Translations under genes and position numbers: made by a program
Source of the DNA: Legionella sp. 515359
GTDB lineage: Bacteria; Pseudomonadota; Gammaproteobacteria; Legionellales; Legionellaceae
Length of the DNA: 64,000 nucleotides
Assembly: GCA_025941565.1 (NCBI GenBank)
Contig: JAPCYN010000016.1
Coordinates: forward strand, 1 to 64,000
Direction: 5' to 3'
Shown here: positions 1 through 8,171 of the stretch, piece by piece
How the letters are laid out: each line of letters starts with the position of its first letter
Numbering within the stretch: the stretch's first letter is position 1
Notes under the pieces: model-generated
What the model was told of the DNA's origin: nothing
Seen by the model: the letters and a program-made list of their open reading frames with translations, nothing else
Database searches by the model: none

Positions 1-2
1 GT

Positions 3-395
3 ACGATGTTGTATGGACATCGTACTGGAAACACTCAGGTCATTGCTGCGACAACGCGCTATGTCGTACTTGCGGATTGGATTTTTACCGGAACATCGGG
101 ATTTATTCAACCCGTTACCGGGCTATGGATGGTCTATTTAGCAGGTTATGCATGGACTTCATTATGGGTGATGGGATCAATTATTGGCTATTTAATTGCT
201 GCTTTTTGTTGGTTTCCTGTTGTGTATCTCCAGATTAAAATGCGTGATTTTGCTGTAGAAGCAGAACAAAAAAATACCCCCTTACCGCCTATCTATTTCC
301 GCTATTTCAAATATTGGTTTTGTTTAGGTTGGCCAGCATTTATTAGTCTGATTTTTGTTTTTTATCTAATGACCAATAAGCCTGCTGGTTTTTAA
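3..395 (+). CDS. DUF2269-type integral membrane protein, 5'-truncated by the window edge
   Basis: The frame is open from the first complete codon of the window, so the N-terminus lies outside and the ATG at 6 is probably internal. The visible 130 residues hold about three hydrophobic helices (around residues 40-70 and 105-125) and a short cytoplasmic loop. The layout and the GLWMVYLAGY-like centre resemble the DUF2269 family of small inner-membrane proteins, usually about 150 aa; no function is established for that family. A large palindrome follows the stop and probably ends transcription. The family call rests on recall of the pattern. Confidence 0.6.
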   Translation, partial: TMLYGHRTGNTQVIAATTRYVVLADWIFTGTSGFIQPVTGLWMVYLAGYAWTSLWVMGSIIGYLIAAFCWFPVVYLQIKMRDFAVEAEQKNTPLPPIYFRYFKYWFCLGWPAFISLIFVFYLMTNKPAGF

Positions 396-401
396 ATATA
401 T

Positions 402-481
402 AATCTGGGAGTGCGTAGTGAAACCCAGGGATTATTCTCGCATCGAGGTTTTCCCTGGGTTTCACCGCACACTCCCAGATT
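402..481. terminator. Large palindrome between convergent genes, probable bidirectional terminator
   Basis: Two 29-base arms (402-430 and 453-481) are reverse complements apart from about three positions and enclose a 22-base loop. It lies between the end of the DUF2269-type gene and the end of the convergent hsp20 gene. Its GAAACCCAGGG core places it in the family of CCCAGG/CCCGGG palindromes scattered through this window. Confidence 0.65.
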
Positions 482-492
482 GATGAGCCTGA

Positions 493-933
493 TTACTCTT
501 CTACTGTAATATCAATTTTTTTCTCAACGGCCATTTCCTTTTTGGGAATCGAAATTTCCAGCACTCCTTGTTTGTATTTAGCGCTTATTTTTGTGTCGTC
601 TGCAGTTTGCGGCAAACTAAAACGGCGGTAAAACTGACCTTGTGAACGCTCCATACGGGTATAGCCCTTTTTGTCTTCGGTCTTCTCGAAGTAACGCGCT
701 CCCCGAAGCGTTAAGATGTTATGCTCCAAGGATATTTGAATGTCTTCCTTATTCACGCCAGGAATATCCGCAAGTACTAAAAAGCGCTCCTTTTCTTCTT
801 TAATATCTACAGGAGGCGCCCATGTACTTGTATCGACAATGGAAGAATCTGATTGTTGCCCTCTGAGAAAGTTGTCCAGAAGCGACCCAATTTCATTGTA
901 TACAGGAAAATAATCACGTCTTACGATACTCAT
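493..933 (-). CDS. Hsp20/alpha-crystallin small heat-shock protein
   Basis: ATP-independent holdase that keeps unfolding proteins soluble in the cytoplasm until Hsp70/ClpB refold them. At 146 aa it has the usual length: a variable N-terminal arm to about residue 38, then an alpha-crystallin domain (about 39-135) with the typical 'ADIPGVNKEDI' and 'GVLEISIPKK' segments; the latter closes the beta-sandwich. No clear C-terminal IxI anchor is seen beyond IDITVEE. A good ribosome-binding site (GGAGA) precedes the ATG at 933. A sigma-32-type promoter is readable at 968-999. The Legionella GspA stress protein belongs to this family, but I cannot say which paralogue this is. Confidence 0.93.
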   Translation of the reverse strand: MSIVRRDYFPVYNEIGSLLDNFLRGQQSDSSIVDTSTWAPPVDIKEEKERFLVLADIPGVNKEDIQISLEHNILTLRGARYFEKTEDKKGYTRMERSQGQFYRRFSLPQTADDTKISAKYKQGVLEISIPKKEMAVEKKIDITVEE

Positions 934-967
934 AATGTTCTCCTAATAGTTGTTTTCATGTATCTTG

Positions 968-999
968 AAAATTGAGTCTCTTTGTTAAAATTCAAGGGG
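968..999 (-). promoter_or_regulatory. Sigma-32 (RpoH) heat-shock promoter for hsp20
   Basis: On the minus strand the -35 element reads CCCCTTGAA (plus 991-999), followed by 14 bases and CTCAATTTT (plus 968-976) as -10. The RpoH consensus is CNCCCTTGAA, 13-15 bases, CCCCATNTA; the -35 is perfect and the -10 fits partly. The hsp20 ATG lies 35 bases downstream. Confidence 0.75.
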
Positions 1000-1126
1000 A
1001 CAAAATGATTATTTTAAGAGTTATCGTGTTCACAAAAGATAATTTTTTTCAAAAGAGTGTATGCATAACCGGATTAAGTTATCATCACTAAAGGGACGAT
1101 TTCTAATTAAAAAATGGAGCATTGCA

Positions 1127-1864
1127 ATGCAGCATCTGACAAAAATCCTGGCTTTAGCATTCGGTTTGACTTGCGCTTTCACCAGTAGAGCAAGCTCTCC
1201 CGAAGAAATACCTGTTTTAGGTAAAACAATAACTCAAGCAAAGCAACAACAAATGACCCCAAAACAAGCACTGCTACGCTTGAAAGAGGGAAACCAGCGT
1301 TTCTTAACCTACACCCAAATATCCAGAGATTATTTAAAACAAGCACATCAATCTTCTTATGGGCAATATCCATTTGCGGTGGTCCTCAACTGTATGGATT
1401 CACGCAGTGTCCCTGAGTTATTTTTTGATCAAGGTTTAGCTGATTTATTTACCTTGCGTGTAGCAGGCAATGTACTCAATGATGACATTCTGGGCAGCAT
1501 GGAGTATGCGACTAAAGTAACCGGATCACGCCTTATTGTAGTCTTGGCACATACTTCGTGCGGTGCTGTAGCCGGTGCATGTAAAGGGGTTCAACTTGGA
1601 CATTTGACCGATGTTTTAGACAAAATTAAACCCGTTGTACAAATGAGCATGCAAGAACAGGGAACAAAAAACTGTGCTGATCTCAAATTAATTGATGCCA
1701 TTGCTAAAGCGAATGCTTTAAGAATCGTTAGAGACATACAAGAAAGAAGCCCGATAATCAAAGACTTAATTAGCAATAAACAAATAGGAATTGTGGCTGG
1801 AGTCCATGACATCAAGACGGGCAAAGTACAGTTTTTTGAAGAAGAACGCTCTGTTCCCAGTTAA
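1127..1864 (+). CDS. Beta-class carbonic anhydrase, exported
   Basis: Zinc enzyme interconverting CO2 and bicarbonate. Numbered from the ATG at 1127, the zinc ligands are C89, D91 (in NCMDSR, with R93), H142 and C145 (HTSCG), the full beta-class set. The first about 22 residues (MQHLTKILALAFGLTCAF...) form a signal peptide, so the enzyme should act in the periplasm. An upstream ATG at 1061 is in frame, but GGAG at 1115-1118 sits 8 bases before the ATG at 1127, and only the shorter start gives an N-terminal signal peptide. It stands alone. It may help pH or bicarbonate supply; that is inference. Confidence 0.93.
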   Translation: MQHLTKILALAFGLTCAFTSRASSPEEIPVLGKTITQAKQQQMTPKQALLRLKEGNQRFLTYTQISRDYLKQAHQSSYGQYPFAVVLNCMDSRSVPELFFDQGLADLFTLRVAGNVLNDDILGSMEYATKVTGSRLIVVLAHTSCGAVAGACKGVQLGHLTDVLDKIKPVVQMSMQEQGTKNCADLKLIDAIAKANALRIVRDIQERSPIIKDLISNKQIGIVAGVHDIKTGKVQFFEEERSVPS

Positions 1865-1870
1865 ATATAA

Positions 1871-1907
1871 TGTAACCCGGGTACAACGCAGCGGAACCCG
1901 GGTTACA
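1871..1907. terminator. Perfect 12-bp palindrome between convergent genes
   Basis: TGTAACCCGGGT (1871-1882) and ACCCGGGTTACA (1896-1907) are exact reverse complements around a 13-base loop. The element lies between the convergent carbonic anhydrase and nucleoside hydrolase genes and probably terminates both. It is a clean member of the window's AACCCGGG palindrome family. Confidence 0.7.
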
Positions 1908-1922
1908 AAGAACAGTCCTCAA

Positions 1923-2930
1923 TCAAGCGGTTTTCTTTAGCGTATCCATCAAAATGCTTTCAAGCTGCCCCTGATTTACAGCAGTACACACGCGTACCGT
2001 ATTACCTTTTTCATCAACTATTGTGGTGCCCGATTGTTCTTCTGGGCTTAATACAACACGTAATTTTTTATTTGTGGATTTAACGATTGAATCATCATAG
2101 GCCACTACTGCCGAAAGTACATCCCAAAAATACCACTTATGCTCAAATATCTCGGCCTCATTACGATGGAACAGTTCATAGAAAAATTGATTGGCCAGAT
2201 TATTTTGGTTTTGTTTTAATTTCAGATAAAAATCTTTCGTCACTGGAACCTGATTCGTCACATCCAGACCTACCATGGTGATGGGTATTCCTGAGCGAAA
2301 TACTTTGTCTGCAGCATGCGGGTCAACATAAATATTCCATTCTGCAGTGCTATTTTGAATTGAATGCTCCAATTCAATCAAATTCCCGGCACTATCCACT
2401 GCTCCACCCATAACATAAATCATTTTAATTTTATTTCTTAACTCGGGTACCTGGGCCACCAACTCACCAAGATTTGTTAACGGGCCAATAGCTAAAATCT
2501 CAACCGGCTCTTTCGCTTTCTTTAAAGTCGATTCCAGTAACTGCATCGCGGTCTGAGAAGGAAACACTTCAACTTTAGGTAACAAATTTGCGGCACCTGC
2601 CAAATTATCAGCGCTTTTACGTAACCAGTCAGGGAATTGATGTTTTCCTGTCATAGGTGTATCTCGTCCGCAGGCTAATGGAATTTTCTCATGATGCATT
2701 AAGGCCAATAATCCGGCAACATTCTTTAATCCTGCCGAGCAATGAGACTCTCCAGTACCCACTACGGTAATCGCTTTAATGTCAATATCTTTTTGCGCTA
2801 ACAAATAGAGAATCGCCAACTCATCATCGATTCCTACATCAGTATCAATAATAAAAGGGCGAGCAGCATTTGCTTGAGAAAGCAGCAGCGATAAAATAAA
2901 AAAGACCATGGCTTTTACTGCAGAACTCAT
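1923..2930 (-). CDS. Inosine/uridine-preferring nucleoside hydrolase, exported
   Basis: Hydrolyses ribonucleosides to base and ribose. The family signature DTDVGIDDELA occurs at residues 29-39, giving the Ca2+-binding aspartates D29, D31, D35 and D36; further family segments are 'ILAIGPLTNLG' and 'VMGGAV', and a DPHAAD segment near residue 200 is part of the active-site wall. Residues 1-22 are a signal peptide ending around NA|A, which suggests a periplasmic or secreted enzyme, less common in this mostly cytosolic family. It overlaps the upstream MFS gene by four bases (ATGA), so the two are translationally coupled and probably take up and cleave, or cleave and take up, the same substrate. 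Confidence 0.9.
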   Translation of the reverse strand: MSSAVKAMVFFILSLLLSQANAARPFIIDTDVGIDDELAILYLLAQKDIDIKAITVVGTGESHCSAGLKNVAGLLALMHHEKIPLACGRDTPMTGKHQFPDWLRKSADNLAGAANLLPKVEVFPSQTAMQLLESTLKKAKEPVEILAIGPLTNLGELVAQVPELRNKIKMIYVMGGAVDSAGNLIELEHSIQNSTAEWNIYVDPHAADKVFRSGIPITMVGLDVTNQVPVTKDFYLKLKQNQNNLANQFFYELFHRNEAEIFEHKWYFWDVLSAVVAYDDSIVKSTNKKLRVVLSPEEQSGTTIVDEKGNTVRVCTAVNQGQLESILMDTLKKTA

Positions 2931-4216
2931 AATGAAACCTCCGTTTCCGCGTAGAGTTTTTTAATGGTTAATGCGGCTATAAAACAAAGAATTGCACTCA
3001 GCGTTAGATAAAAGCCGGGAGCAAGATTGTTGTTAAATGATTCAATTAAATAAGTAACAATAAACGGGGTTAAACCTCCGAAAAAAGCAAATGCAAGATT
3101 ATAAGAAATAGCGATTCCGGTGTAACGAATAGAAACGGGGAATAGCTCAACCAGTAAGCTGGGATACACCATGATGGAGCTGCTCAAAATGGCAAAAACA
3201 GATAAGGCAGTGATAAGCGACAAAGTAGTTTGTCTGGATAAAGTAATGAATAAAATATAACTTAACGCAATAAAACCAACCACTCCCACCAAAAGCACCA
3301 ACTTACGCCCCAAGCGATCGCCGCACCAGCAAAAAAATACAAGTAATAAAGAATAAAAACCCAAATTAATCGTATTGAATAAAGTCGCTTGTTGTTTTGG
3401 ATAGGTCAGGATTGTTGAAAGGTACGTGGGCATATATAAGAATAATAAATTAATCATTACAGAACCCAGACACGTTAAACCAATACCTTGTAAAATATTT
3501 CGCCAGTACAAGGTAATTGCTTCGACAAAGGGCATTCGCGTATTTTCTGTTGTATTCTTAAATGCAAGAAATAAGGGACTTTCAGCCAATTGTTTGCGAA
3601 TGTAGAAACTGAATACCCCAAGCAATCCGCCAAATATAAAGGGAATACGCCAACCAAAGCTTAATAGTTGAGCATTTGACAGTTGATTCATTAGAATTAA
3701 ACTAATCATAGCGCCCAGAAAAATACCTAAATTAAGGCAAGAAAAGATAACACCACAAGCAAGCCCCCTGGAGCGAGGATTTACATGTTCGCAGGTGAAG
3801 GTTAATGCACCCGGAATTTCCCCACCAATCGATAATCCTTGCAATAAGCGCAAAAAAATCATAAGAATACTTGAAAGAATCCCCATCTGTTGATAAGTGG
3901 GTAAAAGTCCAATCAGTACTGTTGGAACAGCCATTAAAATGACGGAGAAAATAAACGTTTTTTTGCGGCCGTATTTATCTCCAAAATGGCTAAAAGCCAC
4001 TCCACCTAAAGGGCGAATCAAATATCCAATCGCAAAAACAGCGTACACACTCATTAAGGAAGCAAATTTATCTGTTTCTGGAAAAAAAACCTGGCTGATT
4101 ATGGGTGCGAAAATAACGTAAATTACAAAATCGTAAAACTCCAATGCGCCCCCCAAAGAAGCAAGAAAAATAATTTTTCGCTCGTTGGGCCTTAATTTCA
4201 ACTCATGCACTTGCAA
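2927..4216 (-). CDS. MFS transporter, metabolite:H+ symporter (ProP-like) type
   Basis: Inner-membrane proton-coupled carrier of 429 aa with about twelve helices. Family marks are the N-terminal 'GGALEFYDFVIYVIFAP', the loop 2-3 signature 'GGVAFSHFGDKYGRKKTF' and 'RLLQGLSIGGEIPGA' in helix 4, all typical of the metabolite:H+ symporter subfamily (ProP, KgtP, ShiA). The substrate cannot be read; coupling to the nucleoside hydrolase by a 4-base overlap suggests a nucleoside, ribose or base, but that is inference. Transcription runs leftwards, with a 160-base divergent gap to the PhyH-type gene at 4377. Confidence 0.87.
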   Translation of the reverse strand: MQVHELKLRPNERKIIFLASLGGALEFYDFVIYVIFAPIISQVFFPETDKFASLMSVYAVFAIGYLIRPLGGVAFSHFGDKYGRKKTFIFSVILMAVPTVLIGLLPTYQQMGILSSILMIFLRLLQGLSIGGEIPGALTFTCEHVNPRSRGLACGVIFSCLNLGIFLGAMISLILMNQLSNAQLLSFGWRIPFIFGGLLGVFSFYIRKQLAESPLFLAFKNTTENTRMPFVEAITLYWRNILQGIGLTCLGSVMINLLFLYMPTYLSTILTYPKQQATLFNTINLGFYSLLLVFFCWCGDRLGRKLVLLVGVVGFIALSYILFITLSRQTTLSLITALSVFAILSSSIMVYPSLLVELFPVSIRYTGIAISYNLAFAFFGGLTPFIVTYLIESFNNNLAPGFYLTLSAILCFIAALTIKKLYAETEVSL

Positions 4217-4376
4217 ATCCTTTTTTCATGGCAAAGCTGTAAAATATCATAACTTTTAAATGCACTCATGAATTTTTAGAAACAAAAGTTTATTTCCATC
4301 TTACGTTCTGGAAATAGTTCTTTTTCTTGAACTTTAGTAACATCAATGGAAGTCGACTCATTTTCTTCAATAAAAG

Positions 4377-5225
4377 ATGAAAAACCATTCTATTTCCGAA
4401 CAGATTATTCAGCGGGTTGAAGCAGCGGTTACACAATCTCATATTGATGCTTATAAAAAAGATGGTGCTGTGTGTATTCGTCAAATACTAAGCCCTGCTG
4501 AAATAGAATTACTTTGTGACGGCATCGAGCTGAACCTGAAAGCCCCGAGCCATAGAGTTAAAATTGCAAGTAAAAATGATGATCCAGGTCGATTTATTGA
4601 GGATTTTTGTACGTGGCAAACGAACCCTCATTACCAACAATTTATCTTTGAATCACCAGTTAGCCTTATTGCAGGCAAACTCATGGAGAGTAAAGAAACA
4701 CGACTGTATCATGATCATCTTTTGATTAAAGAGCCAGGTACTCGACAACGAACCCCATGGCACCAAGATCAGCCTTATTACAATATTGATGGAATACAAA
4801 ATTGCAGTTTATGGATACCCGTTGATCCTGTTTCGCGCACATCCACTTTAGAGTTTATTGCGGGTTCTCATTGGGGGCCATGGCTCATGCCCCGATCTTT
4901 TATGGATAATCAAGCAAAATGGTTTCCAGAAGGAAGTCTTGCTGATCTTCCTGATATTGACGCAAATCGTGAAAACTATCCCATTATTGGTTGGGAAATA
5001 ACTCCTGGTGATGTGGTCTGCTTTCATATGCTTGCGCTTCATTGTGCCAGTGGGGTGAGTTGCAATCAACGACGAAGAGTATTCTCTGTACGTTTTCTTG
5101 GTGACGACATCACGCATGCACCACGACAATGGGTCACATCACCTGATTTTCCAGGATTAAGCGAACAGCTTCCTGCGGGGGTACGAATGGACCACCCTTT
5201 ATTTCCTGTTATTTGGAGATGTTGA
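4377..5225 (+). CDS. Phytanoyl-CoA dioxygenase (PhyH) family Fe(II)/2-oxoglutarate oxygenase
   Basis: Non-haem iron oxygenase that hydroxylates a substrate using O2 and 2-oxoglutarate. The metal triad is visible: H129 and D131 in 'TPWHQDQPYY' and the distal H222 or H217 in 'VVCFHMLALHCASG'; R232-R234 supply the expected 2-oxoglutarate-binding arginine about ten residues on. At 282 aa it is of full family length. No obvious pathway partner lies beside it: the left neighbour is divergent and the right one convergent. The substrate is unknown; family members act on fatty acyl chains, ectoine, amino acids and halogenated compounds. Confidence 0.87.
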   Translation: MKNHSISEQIIQRVEAAVTQSHIDAYKKDGAVCIRQILSPAEIELLCDGIELNLKAPSHRVKIASKNDDPGRFIEDFCTWQTNPHYQQFIFESPVSLIAGKLMESKETRLYHDHLLIKEPGTRQRTPWHQDQPYYNIDGIQNCSLWIPVDPVSRTSTLEFIAGSHWGPWLMPRSFMDNQAKWFPEGSLADLPDIDANRENYPIIGWEITPGDVVCFHMLALHCASGVSCNQRRRVFSVRFLGDDITHAPRQWVTSPDFPGLSEQLPAGVRMDHPLFPVIWRC

Positions 5226-5241
5226 TCCGATTGCAAAAGAA

Positions 5242-5772
5242 CTATTTAGGTATATGAATTACATAAGTAACCACCCCCCAAATCACTAAATCCTGCCCCT
5301 CCGTAATATCAATCGGTTTATATTTTGGATTCTCGGGAAGAAGCTGTACACACGCTCCTATCCTGGATAAACGCTTCACAGTCAATTCACCATTGATTGC
5401 GGCAATTACAATTTTCCCATGCTGCGCCTCAAGACTCTTGTCAACAATCAAGAGATCACCTGAATGAATACCCGCATCAGTCATCGAATCCCCTGTCGCG
5501 GTAAGAATAAATGTCGCTGCAGGATGTTTTATCAACTGCTGATTTAAATCCAAATAACGTTCAATATAATCATCGCCTGGAGAGGGAAATCCTGCTTGTA
5601 CTTTGCTGGAATAAAGAGGCAATGTATATGTTTTAGGCTCTTTTTCTAATAACGAATGAATTTCTGGAATACGCGAAAGAGGTATGCGGATGGCTTTGGT
5701 AGGCTCTAGTCCATATTTCCCGCCCCCCGGAGGCCGCCCTGCGCCTTCTCGTTTGCCTCCACGTTGATTCAT
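5242..5772 (-). CDS. UmuD/LexA-like S24 self-cleaving protein (orphan, no UmuC beside it)
   Basis: Serine-lysine peptidase of the LexA/UmuD superfamily, which self-cleaves on RecA filaments. Numbered from the first in-frame ATG at 5784, the cleavage site A64-G65 (VQAGFPSP), nucleophile S100 (TGDSMTDAGI) and general base K137 (GELTVKRL) are all present. I place the start at 5772 because GAGAGG immediately precedes that ATG. The N-terminus is a short basic 'GGKREGAGRPPGGGKYG' stretch, not a LexA helix-turn-helix, as in polymerase V UmuD-like proteins. No umuC follows: the next gene in this direction is convergent. A 23-bp perfect palindrome lies just upstream, a likely operator. Confidence 0.88.
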   Translation of the reverse strand: MNQRGGKREGAGRPPGGGKYGLEPTKAIRIPLSRIPEIHSLLEKEPKTYTLPLYSSKVQAGFPSPGDDYIERYLDLNQQLIKHPAATFILTATGDSMTDAGIHSGDLLIVDKSLEAQHGKIVIAAINGELTVKRLSRIGACVQLLPENPKYKPIDITEGQDLVIWGVVTYVIHIPK

Positions 5773-5784
5773 AATACCTCTCAT

Positions 5785-5807
5785 TTGATTTTTGTTTCAA
5801 AAATCAA
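5785..5807. promoter_or_regulatory. Perfect palindromic operator upstream of the UmuD-like gene
   Basis: TTGATTTTTG (5785-5794), TTT, CAAAAATCAA (5798-5807): ten-base arms match exactly. The site starts 12 bases upstream of the chosen start codon, in the position of an operator overlapping the promoter or leader. It matches neither the E. coli LexA box (CTG-N10-CAG) nor an FNR box. A hairpin in the leader RNA is an alternative reading. Confidence 0.6.
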
Positions 5808-5947
5808 TGATAGGAACAAATCAATCCAATGTAAATAATCACCATTCGTTTGTCATTTATCGTGGAAAGCCAAATCAGTTGTAAATTTTACAACAAAAAT
5901 TCTGTTTTTTTTCTTAAAAATAAGCAATACTTCTTTCTGAATAAATC

Positions 5948-6769
5948 GTGGTAAAACCTATGGTAAAAATACGGCCTTTTCTTAAATGGGCAGGTAGTAA
6001 ATACAACTGTCTGGAAAAGATTATCCCCTTTCTTCCTCCGGGTAAACGCTTAATTGAGCCCTTTGCCGGATCGGGGGTCGTTTTTATGAATACGAATTAT
6101 TCTTCCTATCTGTTGGCAGAAAGTAATGTTGATTTAGTTTATCTATTTACTACATTGCAAGAACAAGGGACCCCATTTATTCAGCATTGCGAAACTTATT
6201 TTAGTCCAGAATTCAACCATAAAGAAAAATATTATCAAATAAGATCTGATTTTAATATTTCCCCACATTCACCACAAAAATCTGCGCTTTTTCTTTACTT
6301 AAACCGACATGGTTATAATGGATTATGTCGATATAATTCCAAAGGGATCTATAACGTTCCATTTGGTCTTTACAGCAAACCTTATTTTCCACACAAGGAA
6401 ATGCAGCTTTTTCACCTGAAAAGCCAACAGGCAGAATTCATCTATAATGATTTCAGAAAAACTTTTGAATATGCAGAACGGGGTGATGTGATTTATTGCG
6501 ACCCTCCCTATGTACTTCTTTCAGAGAAATCACACCATTTACCCTATACCAAAAAACTGTTTACCACGGAAGATCAAATCGAGCTAACTGAGTTAGCTAA
6601 AGAAACAGCGGCTAAGGGTATTCCAGTTATTCTTTCCAATCATGACACTGAGTTTACTCGATACCACTATAGGAAAGCAGAAATTAAAAGCTTCCCTGTA
6701 TCACGGTTTATTAATTGCCAAGGCTCGCTGCGCCGGCCGGTAAAAGAGTTAATCGCAATATTTAATTAA
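5948..6769 (+). CDS. dam: Dam-type DNA adenine N6-methyltransferase (class D12)
   Basis: Transfers a methyl group from S-adenosylmethionine to adenine N6, probably in GATC. The SAM motif 'PFAGSG' is at residues 38-43, the catalytic DPPY at 185-188, and the N-terminal 'FLKWAGSK' and the middle 'RHGYNGLCRYN' and 'NVPFG' stretches are Dam/T4-Dam hallmarks. At 273 aa it has Dam length. The first codon is GTG at 5948; an in-frame ATG at 5960 is the alternative start and neither has a strong ribosome-binding site. No restriction gene adjoins, which favours a solitary Dam over a restriction-modification partner. A palindrome follows the stop. Confidence 0.9.
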   Translation: MVKPMVKIRPFLKWAGSKYNCLEKIIPFLPPGKRLIEPFAGSGVVFMNTNYSSYLLAESNVDLVYLFTTLQEQGTPFIQHCETYFSPEFNHKEKYYQIRSDFNISPHSPQKSALFLYLNRHGYNGLCRYNSKGIYNVPFGLYSKPYFPHKEMQLFHLKSQQAEFIYNDFRKTFEYAERGDVIYCDPPYVLLSEKSHHLPYTKKLFTTEDQIELTELAKETAAKGIPVILSNHDTEFTRYHYRKAEIKSFPVSRFINCQGSLRRPVKELIAIFN

Positions 6770-6792
6770 TAACCCATACAGTCTGGGCGTTT

Positions 6793-6874
6793 TGTAGCCT
6801 GGATGTGGGGAATACGAGACCTGGATCGGTAATACTGCATACCCGGGCTTCGCTTACGCTGCACCCAGGCTACA
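6793..6874. repeat. Member of the dispersed TGTAGCCTGG palindrome family
   Basis: Outer arms TGTAGCCTGG and CCAGGCTACA match exactly; the interior has degenerate CCTGGATCG and ACCCGGGCTTCGC segments. It lies between the convergent dam and MFS genes and may act as a terminator for both. Confidence 0.6.
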
Positions 6875-6899
6875 GTTTAGTTTTTTCTAATTTAATTAA

Positions 6900-8171
6900 T
6901 TAATTGATTGGAAGGTCTTTATGATCTTTGATAAAGAAAGCAAGAATAGTAACAAACAATAATGAAAGGGGTAATATCGATAAAGCCACCTGATAATCTA
7001 CCATTGTATAGATATGCTCACCCTCCACAATGCCACTATCACCAAAAGTATCCAGTAACTTACCAACAAGGGGTTGGAAAATAACACCACCAAGGGTCAC
7101 TATCATGTTTGTTGCCGCAAAAACCGTACCTGATAATTGAGCACCACTGCATTCTTTAGCCATAATAAATACAATAATTTCTGTAGCACTAAATACACCA
7201 TACAAAAACAATAAAATATTCAAGCTAAAGTAGGATAGGCCAGGACAATATAATACGAGACTAATACAAATCAAGGCTAAAATTGCACCTAAAACCAAAG
7301 GCAACAAACGTCTTCCTGTACGATCTGATAAATAGCCGGCTATAGGAGCACCAACCGCCCAACCTAGAAAAACCGCAGAGACAGTTTTGGCCGCCTCAAC
7401 TTTAGTCAAATGGTGTGCTTGTTCCAAATAGGTTTTCCCCCACAGCTCACCAAATACAGACAAAGAAGTATACAAACACGCTCCGACAAAACCGATGACC
7501 CAAACTTCTGGAGCCATGAGGACTTTAAGAACATCTCGAAAGAATTCTGGCAGAGGATGTTTATTTGGCTGATGTCCTTCCGGTCCATCACGAACCACCA
7601 TGAACATTAATACACTCAATCCAGAACCTACAATTGCAATGAAAAATAACACATGTTCCCAACCAATTCTTTGAGACCATTCGGTAATCTTCACTTCACC
7701 ATAAACAAGGCCTAACATTCCCAAAGTGGTCATCAGGCCTGCCACTAAAGAAAAATAGCGTCTGGGCAACCAATGTAATGCAAGAGACAATACACCCACA
7801 AATGCAAAAGAGGATCCAAAACCCACTAGAAAGCGCCCGGCCCCTACCAAAAACATGGACGAGGTCAGGGTAAACATCCAGGAGCCCACGGTACAACACA
7901 CACAGGCAAAAGTTAAAAGTCGTCTGGGACCAAATCGATCCATGAGCATCCCTACAGGCATTTGCATGGGTGAGTATGCAAAATAATATAAGGCAGATAT
8001 CTGACCAAAAGTGGTCGCTGAAATATGACCCAAGGCAGTGCTCAACTCGGTCTGTAAGACACCAGGAATAATGCGTAAGATAAACTCATAGCAATAAAAA
8101 ATAGCCCCAACAAAGCAGATAAACATGCCAAAAAGTAATTGTTTTCTTGAAACGATATTATTTAGGTGCAT
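6900..8171 (-). CDS. MFS transporter, Legionella Pht-like (second of a pair)
   Basis: Inner-membrane carrier of 423 aa with twelve predicted helices. The loop 2-3 motif is 'GMLMDRFGPRRLLTF', and 'YSPMQMPVGMLMDR' in helix 2 is shared almost exactly with its neighbour at 8158-9453, so the two arose by duplication. Legionella and Francisella MFS carriers with this 'YYFAY.PMQ.PVG' pattern import amino acids or nucleosides in the phagosome (Pht/Fpt families). The substrate is unknown. The start overlaps the end of the upstream paralogue by 14 bases, implying translational coupling. Malic enzyme lies just upstream of the pair, with no proof of a functional link. Confidence 0.85.
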   Translation of the reverse strand: MHLNNIVSRKQLLFGMFICFVGAIFYCYEFILRIIPGVLQTELSTALGHISATTFGQISALYYFAYSPMQMPVGMLMDRFGPRRLLTFACVCCTVGSWMFTLTSSMFLVGAGRFLVGFGSSFAFVGVLSLALHWLPRRYFSLVAGLMTTLGMLGLVYGEVKITEWSQRIGWEHVLFFIAIVGSGLSVLMFMVVRDGPEGHQPNKHPLPEFFRDVLKVLMAPEVWVIGFVGACLYTSLSVFGELWGKTYLEQAHHLTKVEAAKTVSAVFLGWAVGAPIAGYLSDRTGRRLLPLVLGAILALICISLVLYCPGLSYFSLNILLFLYGVFSATEIIVFIMAKECSGAQLSGTVFAATNMIVTLGGVIFQPLVGKLLDTFGDSGIVEGEHIYTMVDYQVALSILPLSLLFVTILAFFIKDHKDLPIN

